Assembly (NCBI GenBank): GCA_030015575.1
Contig: CM057342.1
Coordinates: forward strand, 263,834,867 to 263,898,866
Direction: 5' to 3'
From: Agapanthus africanus
Taxonomy: Eukaryota; Streptophyta; Magnoliopsida; Asparagales; Amaryllidaceae
Length of the DNA: 64,000 bases
The notes beneath the pieces are model-generated. The model was not told the DNA's origin. It saw nothing but the letters and a program-made list of their open reading frames with translations, and searched no databases. This document shows, in pieces, positions 55,460-64,000 of the stretch. The position numbers were made by a program, and so were the translations under genes. Each line of letters begins with the position of its first letter. Position 1 is the first letter of the stretch.

Positions 55460-58400
55460 ATGGCTTCAAACTGCACTAACTGCAACTGCAACTCTCGCTC
55501 CGTCCCGTCCGGAGGAGTGACTTACGGGCCCCAAGCGGCTCCCATCTTCACGATGCCGGTGGAACAGGTCACCCAGGCCACCACAGGATTGTTTTTCGGG
55601 ACCATGCTCCCGCCAGCGAACTTCACCGTTCCTATGCCAGCACCGAAAGCTCCCAAGAAGTCGGTTTTCGATCGGCTTGCTACTACCACGGCCCCTCTCA
55701 ACGGGTCGTCCAGTTCCAGCTCCTCGGTCTTCGCCAGATTGGGCAAAAGTCCATGTGGGCCCATGATGAAGCCTGCAATCCCAGAGAAGGTTATTCCGAA
55801 GAGGATAGCCATCCCTGCTCCTGAAGCCGTCAAGGCGGCTTCTCCTACCAAAGGGTCGGTCTTTACAAGATTGACTGTTCCGGCTCCCGCTACGGTTCCT
55901 GTCCCTGCTCAGGAGACTGTTTTCAACCGATTGGATACTGCTTCTCAAAGGACATCAGTATTCAACAGGCTGACGCCAGCAGCAGCCCCTTACCTGGACA
56001 AGGGGCAAGACAAAGCCATCCCCATCACCGAACCAACTCCATCAGCTCGACACGCTCAACGTCGCCACTAGCGCCGAGTAACGAAGGCCGGGGGCAACTC
56101 CCCCTCTGGGCTAACGCCACCAGCTCCAACGGTGGAAGTTAATGCTGCTGTCCCAACCGGGAACAGTTTTGAGCTGCTGAACAGAATACGCAGGAATTCG
56201 CCCACTGCCGTACTGAAAAGATCTCCGCCACCGGTGGAGACTGTCACGGAAATAAAGCCGAAGCAGTCCCCTCAACGGCTGTCTTCCAAAGTTTATAAAA
56301 TCTGGCGACAAGTCCGAGTGTCGATGATCGATCCAAATTTCTCCCGCCAGCACAAGAAACTGAAGGTCCAAAAGGAAGTCAGCCATCCTGCTAAGCCACG
56401 AAAAGCTGTCTGGGTGCCCACCTTGACGGCTCCCTCAACTTCGACCGCTCTTGAGAAAAGGAGGCCGGAGAAGATCCCTGTGCCGGCGACTTAAGTCAAA
56501 GGCACTGAACCCAAACGCCCTAAGTCTGGGGGCATGGTGGTACATACCGTCTACATGGCGTCCGGGAAAGAGGATAGCCGTATATCCACAGGTCATAGAC
56601 CGCTTACGCGATCGGTGACTAAAGCTCAAGAGCAGCAGCAGAAGCTCCAAGAAATGATAACTGCGATGGCCGCACTCACCGGGCCAAAAGAAAGCCGAGA
56701 AGCATCCTCGGATCAACGCCAAGAGCAAGAAACCGATGCCGAATTCCTTTGGAGAATACTGGAAAAGAAAGACAAAGAGGCTGCGGAACAAGCAGCCAAT
56801 ATAAAACGAATGGCCCTTCTGTTCCAGGACATGGTGGGTATGATGATCCGGCAGGATCCCCCAGCCGAAGATCCTCCGATTATCCTTGAAGATGACAGAG
56901 GAGAAACGTCAAATCCACCGCCGGCCCTTTCAGCAACCAAGGAGGAAACCATTTCCAAAGATGCACGAGACGACTATGTTGCTCAACAAATACGAGTTCA
57001 CCAGGCAACTGAGGCAGCCGGTCAAGTTGTCAAAACGGGGCGACCCTATCCGGGCTGGTATGACCAAATCAGTTACCCGCCGGGATATACGATCCCTAAA
57101 TTCCATGTGTACAAGGGGACAGGGAATCCACATCAGCATGTCGCTCAATTCAGAGCCTTATGCGGCAACACTGGAGGTGACGACAAACTGTTGCTTCGCC
57201 AATTCGTCGGCAGCTTAGTGGAAACGGTCTTTGAATAGTACTCAGAGCTTCCCAACGACTCTGTCAAAACATTTTCAGAGATGGAGCTGCTGTTTACACA
57301 GAGATTTGCAAGTGCTAGCGAGCGCACCCTGATTACCGCGTTAATTAACGCTAGGATAAAGCCAGGAGAACCTTGGGTCCAGTATGCGATACGGCGACGT
57401 AATCTATGGTCAAAATGCGAGCAGCGCATCGAAGAAGCTCCTGCTGTGGGCATGTTCGTGGGTACTCTCGACCCTCAAGCGACCATCTCCCAATTCATGA
57501 TGTTCTTCAAGCCGACCACTTTTCAGGCCTTGATTGACAAGCTGGCCCAAATGGACCAGATGGGCCATAGGCCTTCCTCTTCAAAGACAGAGCCTTGGAA
57601 TGAAAAGGGCAAAGGGAAAGCAACTTTCGTTGCCAATACTCAACAACAGCCGAGCAACTTAAAGCCGGTTATTCGCCAAGACAACGTGCGTCCACGCCCA
57701 TCCCTCTAGGAGAGACTGAGACGTTCTTACTCGTTTCCCCAGGAAAAAACGAGGAAACTGTTCGAGCTGGCAGTGCGCAACAAACTAACCAATCTGCCGA
57801 ATCCAAAACGTCCGTTACAGCCAGACGATGTCAACAATCCCAATTATTGCCCATACCACCAAACGGTAAGCCATCCAATTGAAGATTGCTTCGTCTTCAA
57901 AGGCTGGATGGAGGACCAATACCAACAAGGCAAGTTCGTATTATCCGAAAACTAGAAAGTGAGCCCGCCACAATCTCACGTCCCTAAAAAAGTGGACGTG
58001 CCGGGGGCATCGTGCTCATTCATAAGGGAAGCCCCGTGGGAGGTCGCTCTTTCAGCCAAAACTAAAAGAATGCTAAAGGATCTCCAAACGTGCCCGGCAA
58101 TCAGGTGGAAAAATTCACTGGAACCCGAGATCATCGAGGGAATGCTGAAACCGCGCCCAACTCCAAAAACGGATGGTGATGGTCAGAGCGCTCACACCCA
58201 GCCATCAAAGTCTTCGAAGAAGAAGAAGAAGACCAAAAAGCCCGTGCAGCCTGGTGACAAGCGCACGGACCTGTAAAAACAGATTGACGCGTTGGAAGAA
58301 TATAATCAGAAGGCGCGGACCCCAGCCGCACTCCAAGAATTTCTCAGCCACGTCCTTGAGGACAGAGATGATGACAATGGAGAAGACTCGTCGGATGAAT

Positions 58401-59506
58401 CTGAAGATTATGTGGCAAGCTGCCATGTGATCTCTCAGTCGTCAATAAATGACGAAGAAGCTCCTTACACAGAGAAGTTGAGGGCAGATCCTGAGCCAGA
58501 ACTTCTAAGACCATCAGACGAAATGATTGATGCATTCCTGAACGAAGCCCGTCTTAAAAGCAAAGCCGATCGAGAGCGCGAGATGGCCATATTCGAGAAA
58601 GCCAAACGCCGGCGACTAGATGAAAGGGTCGAAACACTTCTACCGGATCAAAATACATCCGACGTAAATGAAAGCAGGATCAAGATAAGGAAACGATTCG
58701 CCAAAGCCATATCGATGGGGATGAAGCTGCCCTCTTTAAGAGAAAATTCTCCTGGCAGTATACACCTTGATGAAGCGGACGTACATCCTAACTTCTGTTT
58801 ATATCATCAGAAGATCGCACATCCTACTGAAGACTGCAACTCCTTTAAGTATTGGTGGCAAGGGTATGTCACTCACAGGCAGCACTTCAACAGGACAAAG
58901 CGTGAAGCTCGTAGACAGCGGAAAAATGCGACAGATGAGCGTAAATGAATCGCCGGCAATTGTCATAGGGTTGATCCTGGGGGATCGCGGGTTCTCACCT
59001 TCGGGAGCGACTCCGACGAAAAAGTAGCCCACGGTTCTCTCTTCAAGGAATCCATCTCTGAAACGAAAGAATTGAGGAGTTGCGAGAACATTCAGCCGTG
59101 CAATCGCACGCTACCCGGAAAGAATCTCGGACCCGCAAACAAGGGATCGAAGAAAAAGGATAAAGGGAAGGGAAGAACGACCTTCATCGCCAACGCTCAA
59201 CAACAATCGAGTGGCCCTAGACCAGTTGTTCGCCAAAACAACAAGCGGAAACCCCTCTATGAGAAGTTGAAACGTCCTTACTCATTTCTTCGGGATGAAA
59301 CAAGGAGGCTGTTGGAACTAGCAGTGCGCAACAGGCTTATCACTCTACCGGAACCGAAACACCAGCTACAACTGAATGATGTCGACAATTCTAATTACTG
59401 CCCTTACCACCAAGTATTGGGCCATCCGATCTATAACTGCTACGTCTTCAAAAACTGGGTTGAAGACCAGTACCAACAGGGCAAGTTTGCGCTGTCCGAA
59501 AAATAG
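55460..59506 (+). pseudogene. Long gag of family T copy B, one frame with seven internal stops
   Basis: ATG 55460 opens a frame that stays in register for 1,349 codons to TAG 59504, broken only by stops at 56069 (TAG), 56492 (TAA), 57236 (TAG), 57707 (TAG), 57953 (TAG), 58274 (TAA) and 58946 (TGA). Copy 1 has sense codons at six of these (Trp at 56069, 57236 and 57953). Domains: five VFxRL motifs (codons 69, 90, 134, 154, 167); a Gln/Glu-rich probable coiled coil (~390-450); Retrotrans_gag core (~520-700: PYPGWYDQ, LLLRQFVGSL); zinc knuckles C-x2-H-x4-H-x4-C at ~796, ~1112 and ~1313. The region around the first knuckle is duplicated at the third. No protease or polymerase motif was seen. Gag would package element RNA; enzymes must come from elsewhere. 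Confidence 0.85.
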
Positions 59507-60119
59507 AAGGTGAACACACCACAACCACATGCTCCAAAAAAGATGGACATGCCGGGGGCATCGTGCTCTTTCATAGAGAAAGCCCCATGGACCGAAAAGT
59601 CCGTAAACTAGAAAATCGCCTCAAATATGGCAACGATTGACCGAAAAGTCATTAAACTAGAGATTCGCCTCAAATACGGCGACATTGGACCACTATGTCC
59701 TAAAACCGGCGAAAGACTGAAACGTCGTTAAACTAATGACGGACCACTACGTCCTAAAACTAGCTGCTGACCGAGATGTCGATAAACTACGGTGGATCGC
59801 GACATCCCAAAGCCGATAAAAAAAAGAAAAAAAATATAATAAAAAAAATATATATAAAAACGGTATGTCCATAAGCAAAAAGGGCACGGATGAAAACCCG
59901 AAAGGGCTCCGTGAGTAAAAACAGCAGGGCTACCGGCGAGTCTTGTGAAAACCTGAAAGGGCACAACCTCGTTAGAAAAAAAGGATAAAAAGAATAAAAA
60001 AAAGACGGTATGTCCATAAGCAAAAAGGGCACGGATGAAAACCCGAAAGGGCTCCGTGAGTAAAAACAGCAAGACTACCGGCGAGTGTTTGTGAAAACCC
60101 AAAAGGGCGCAACCTCGTT
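59507..60119 (+). other. Family T post-gag noncoding region
   Basis: Directly after gag the sequence turns into short repeats ('ggaccactatgtcctaaaac', 'aaactagagattcgcctcaa'), then an A-rich stretch (59816-59860), then two units of ~144 bp (59861-60004 and 60005-60117). These units carry 'gaaaacccgaaagggctccg'. Similar 'gaaaaccygaaagggc' runs are typical downstream of pol in plant Ty3-type elements, so pol may have been lost between gag and this tail. Confidence 0.65.
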
Positions 60120-60720
60120 AAAAGACACTTACAGGGTCCTCTCGGCCTTGTAAGGAGAAACCGCCCGCGGGAGATCCTTACGACTCACAAAGGAAGCAAC
60201 ACACTTAGGAATCCCCACGACTCCTAAGGAGAAATTACACTTGCGAGATCTTCACGACTCGTAAGGAGAACCCTCTTATGAGACCCTCATAGCTCATAAG
60301 ATTCAAAAGTCTTAAGTTACAAGGACCTGAACCTGTTCTTAAGCGCCCCCCATAACCTCCAATACTGCCCTACAAGTGGCTCAATACTGACCCTTGTATA
60401 CAATCCACGGGTGCGAATAAACATTTCCCTGACCAAGTCCCACCCATGACTAGGGATATGTCTATATGGGGAACAACCCTTGTAAGTCCTCTCGACTTAT
60501 AAGGAGAAAACCCTTTTGTAAGATCCTTACGACTTACAGGGGAATATACACTTAGGAATCCTCACGAGTTCTAAGGAGAAAACACACCTACGAGATCCTC
60601 ACGACTCGCAGGGAGAAATACCTTTGTGAGACCCTTACGGCTCATGAAGTCAAAAGCCTTAGTCGATAGAACCTTAACCCTGTTTACTAAGCTACCTTTG
60701 TTCGACATCGACAGAGGCAA
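60120..60720 (+). repeat. Hairpin-module array with covarying stems, copy B
   Basis: About nine clear modules occur, each a 7-9 bp stem around a near-constant 9-11 base loop of type atcctcacga, then ggagaaa. Stems include CTTAGGA/TCCTAAG, CTTGCGAG/CTCGTAAG, CTTATGAG/CTCATAAG, CTTGTAAG/CTTATAAG, TTGTAAG/CTTACAG and CCTACGAG/CTCGCAGG. Both arms change together, sometimes through G-T pairs. A larger closing dyad (CTTAG... to ...CTAAG) follows near 60310 and 60655. This pattern is what a structured RNA or a hairpin-dependent DNA process would leave. Confidence 0.7.
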
Positions 60721-61539
60721 ATGATGATTCGCTCCTGGCAATATCCCAGTGGTAGCGATGCTGATGCCTAAAACGGTATCAAATTCCAAGTCCTTTTACG
60801 GCAAATGATGATTCGCTCCTGGCAATATTCCAGTCGCAGCGATGGTGATGCTAAGATTGGTATCAGATCCCAAATCCCCTACTCGCGAAAAAAAATGCAT
60901 ATGAAATAGCCGAAATGATGGGGCAATTTGCAACAAAATCAGCAAGTAAAAATGTATGCATACAAAAACAGCCGAAATGATTGGGCAACTCGCAATAAAA
61001 AGCAGCGAGTAAAAAGAAAAATAGCCGAAATGATTGGGCACCGCGAAAAATAGCCAAAATGATTGGGCAATCGTGATTTTCGCGATATAAAAAGCTGAAA
61101 TGATAGAGCATCGCGGAAAGAATAGAAAAAAATGAATGAAAGAATGAAACTTTTTGCCCTACAGGTGAGATCGCATCGATCCCTGCATATAATCCAGGGG
61201 CACAAACAAAGAGGGAACCATACCTTCCCAACAGGCTCCATCAGAAAGCGAAGCCAAATCTCGACGGTTCATAGAAAACCTAGAGATAACCTCGACATTT
61301 GTCGCAATATTGCAGACACAATATCAACAAACGAAGCATAGGAAGATCCCTGGCTTCAGGGTCTCGACGTCAACATCGACAACTTAGAGATCACAAACGG
61401 CGTTTCTCCTCACTCCAACCAGATACAGACATGACGTCAACAATCGACCTCAGAGTCGCAACGAAACGGAACCATGGCAAAGTCCCTAGTTCCAAATCTC
61501 AATGGCCACATCTGCAGCCCGGAGACCAACAACGGTGGG

Positions 61540-62260
61540 CCTCCTCATTCCAGCATGACACAATGTTACACCATCAAACGGAGCCATGGAAAAATCCCAG
61601 TTCCATCTCAGCATTCGTCTCGATACAGTAGACGAGATGTCAACAATGGCGTTCCTTCGCAGTCCAGCAGGATGCAGATGCAACGTCAACAAAAGACTTC
61701 ATGGTCGAAACAAAGCGGAGCGACGGCAAAATCCCAGCTCCACCTCATCATTCGTCTCAGTACAGTAGACGAGATGTCAACAATGGCGTTCCTATGCAGT
61801 CCAGCAGGATGTAGATGCAACGTCAACAAAAGACCTCACGGTCGAAACAAAGCGGAGCGACGACAAAATCCCAGCTCCACCTCAGCATTAGTCTCGATAC
61901 AGTAGACGAGATGTCAACAATGGCGTTCCTTCGCAGTCTAACAGGATGCAGAAGCAACATCAACAAAAGACCTCATGGTCGAAACAAAGCGGAGTGACGG
62001 CAAAATCCCAGCTCCACCTCAGCATTCGTCTCGTTACAACGGACACGATGTCAACAATGGCATTCCCTCGCAATACAGCACGATGCAGATGCAACGTCAG
62101 AGAAAGACCCCATGGTCAAAACAAAGCAGAGTGACGGCAAAATCCCATCTCCACCACGACATTCGTCTCGATACAGCAGACGCAGTGCCAGCAAATGAAG
62201 CGAAGGCCAAATTCCTAGCTTCAGGGTCTCGAAGGTAACTCATATAAAACCTGAACGACC
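61540..62260 (+). repeat. 137 bp tandem repeat, copy B
   Basis: It has the same unit as copy A ('agcattcgtctc', 'gatgcagatgcaacgtcaac', 'cggcaaaatcccagctccac'), about five units. It is followed by the 145-185 bp class to about 63000. Unit number and order match copy A closely. Confidence 0.85.
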
Positions 62261-63160
62261 ATCGGAGATCATCCCATACCAGCGAAGAGTGATCACCACC
62301 ATGACATTCGTCTCGATACAGCAGACGCAATGACAGCAAACGAAGCGAAGGACAAATTCCTAGCTTCAGGGTCTTGACGGTAACTCATATAAAACCTGAA
62401 AGACCATCGGAGATCATCCCACACCAGCGAAGAGTGATCACCACCATGACATTCGTCTCGATACAGCAGACGCAATGACAGAAAATGAAGCGAAGGCTAA
62501 ATTCCTAGCTTCAGGGTCTTGACGGTAACTCATATAAAACCTGAAAGACAATCGGAGATCATCCCACACCAGCTCGGAGTGGTCACCACCTCGACGTTCG
62601 TCTCGATACAGCAGATGAGATGGCACCACAGCGTCCTTCCTCCAACAAGAGCCGGACACGCCAAAGCAAACGAAGCGAAGGTCAAATTCCTAGCTTCAGG
62701 GTCTTGACGGTAACTCATATAAAACCTGAAAGACAATCGGAGATCATCCCACACCACACGGAGTGGTCACCACCTCGACGTTCGTCTCGATACAGCAGAC
62801 GAGATGTCACCACAGCGTTCTTCCTCCAACAGGATCCAGACACGCCAAAGAAAATGAAGCGAAGGACAAATTCCTAGCTTTAGGGTCTTGACGGTAACTC
62901 ATATAAAACCTGAAAGACTACCGGAGATCATCCCACATGGAGTGGTCACCACCTCGACGTTCATCTCGATACAGCAGATGAGATGTCACCACAGCGTTCT
63001 CCCTCCAGCAGGATTCAGACGCGACAATCAAACAACGGAGCCACGGCAAAATCCCTAGTTCCAAACCTCGATGGTTCATCAACAGCCTAGAGACAACCGC
63101 GACATTCGTCTCGATACAGCAGACGCAATGCCAACAAACGAAGCAAAGGCCAAATTCTTA
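62260..63160 (+). repeat. 145-185 bp tandem repeat, copy B
   Basis: Units share 'gac(a/g)ttcgtctcgatac', 'gacggtaactcatataaaac' and 'cggagatcatcccaca', as in copy A at 50150-51000. Confidence 0.85.
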
Positions 63161-63529
63161 GCTTCAGGATCTTTACGGCAAGTCATATAAAGCCTGAAAG
63201 ACTATCGGAGATCGTCCCACACCAGCGCGGAGTGGTTATGACTCATCGGGGCTCTCCAAAATGAGCCTAAATTCAAGTAAAAAGCGGCATGGCAAAATTC
63301 CTAACGCTTTCTCTTCTGACGGTCAAACTGCCTAGGAAGATTGCTTGAAGGCGTCTTGTCCAGCCCCTGAAGGGATCAGAGACACGACAGTCGCAAGGCT
63401 ACTCGAACAGCAAAATTGCCTATCGAGGAATACATCAGCCAATGCGACGGTACGACGGACAAAACCCTAGTACCACAGACCCTAACGGACCTTTGTCGTA
63501 AAGAGCAGAGGTTAACTATGACGTTAGGA

Positions 63530-63920
63530 TATCCTTGCGAGAAATGCTCGATTTGTCTCGACTCGTAGGGAAAATCCTTAGGCAATGGGGATAAAAACCT
63601 GTTTCCTAAGCACTGGGGCCCTGCAAGTTGATCCAAAACGGACTCTTGCATACTATTCACAGACCACGCTCTCCAAAGTCGAATCTCAACAAGGAGGGAA
63701 ACAACCACTTACGAGTCCTCTCGACTTATAAGCGGGAAAATTCTCTTGTGAGATCCTTACGACTCTCAAGAGAAAACACACTTAGGAATCCTCATGACTC
63801 CTAGGGAGAAAATACGCCTACGGGATCTTCTCGACTCGTAGGGAGAAAAGTCTTTATGAGACCCTCACGGCTCATAAAGTTGAAAAGTCTTAGGTGGCAG
63901 ATCCTAACCCTGTCTCCTAA
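63530..63920 (+). repeat. Second hairpin-module array, copy B
   Basis: Same modules and order as 51390-51770: CTTACGAG-tcctctcga-CTTATAAG, CTCTTGTGAG-atccttacga-CTCTCAAGAG, CTTAGGA-atcctcatgac-TCCTA, CCTACG-ggatcttctcgact-CGTAGG, CTTTATGAG-accctcacgg-CTCATAAAG. Confidence 0.7.
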
Positions 63921-64000
63921 GCCATCACTGTCCTGCAAAGAGGTTAAGATGGACCATCTATGAGCCACACTTGCGAAAGCTACATGCCACCGAAATGGAA

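Larger units (their letters stand above)
60721..64000 (+). mobile_element. Family T copy B, noncoding tail (continues past window end)
   Basis: It is colinear with copy A: 'atgatgattcgctcct' twice (about 60723 and 60807), 'gccgaaatgat(t)gggcaa' units, 'gcgatataaaaagctg' at about 61083, tandem arrays at 61600-63000, hairpin modules at 63530-63920. By comparison with copy A, its 3' LTR should start about 270 bases beyond the window. No coding domain is seen. Confidence 0.85.

Noticed and set aside
58949-59071. Protease-like start after the second zinc knuckle
   Set aside because: The gag frame continues here with no D-[ST]-G-type protease motif.
1-64000. CRISPR arrays, tRNA or rRNA genes, bacterial operons
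   Set aside because: None seen. The regular repeats are transposon sub-repeats, and the TGGTATCAGAG-type matches are primer sites, not tRNA genes.

Overview
This window is plant nuclear DNA, most likely from an angiosperm. It holds a nine-exon plant-type formamidopyrimidine-DNA glycosylase gene, a plant SMG7 (EST1-like) relic, and a dense nest of plant LTR retrotransposons, a Helitron and MITEs. It has no bacterial-style gene density, no rRNA, tRNA or CRISPR. Only one gene looks functional. The species cannot be named from the sequence alone.

Layout. 1-7409: 5' part of a non-autonomous Ty3-type retrotransposon ('family T', copy 1, minus strand; LTR 3841-7409, broken gag 1-3690). 7410-11540: repetitive DNA that is mostly unclassified. 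11557-13618: an LTR of another element with an initiator-Met primer site (minus). 13619-13949: a family T LTR scrap. 13950-14437 and 26569-31657: family T copy 3 (5'-truncated internal tail plus 3' LTR), split by a 12.1 kb LARD-like retrotransposon (14438-26568). The LARD carries ~4 kb LTRs and a gag relic. Its 5' LTR holds a 1,060 bp Helitron, which holds a fold-back MITE: four nested insertions. 31658-34133: a degraded LTR-like remnant. 34377-41521: intact FPG gene (plus), with two further transposons in intron 5. 43924-48640: SMG7 pseudogene (minus, tail-to-tail with FPG), cut at its 5' end by family T DNA. 48641-64000: family T again: truncated internal tail (48641-52129), one LTR (52130-55310) used from both sides, then a complete leader, gag and noncoding tail running off the window.

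Family T is the most unusual part. It has a gag of about 1,349 codons and no visible protease, reverse transcriptase, RNase H or integrase, so it fits the TR-GAG type of non-autonomous element. Its LTR is built from serial short palindromes: paired G-boxes (CACGTG), GAATTTAATTC, GTGTTTAACAC and many other dyads with an A/T centre. Its noncoding tail holds tandem stem-loops whose stems vary in a compensatory way around a nearly constant loop. These features recur in three copies and are the best candidates here for an undescribed functional system.

Limits: all comparisons were made by eye. Family assignments rest on remembered domain and motif patterns, and no search, alignment or folding program was run.
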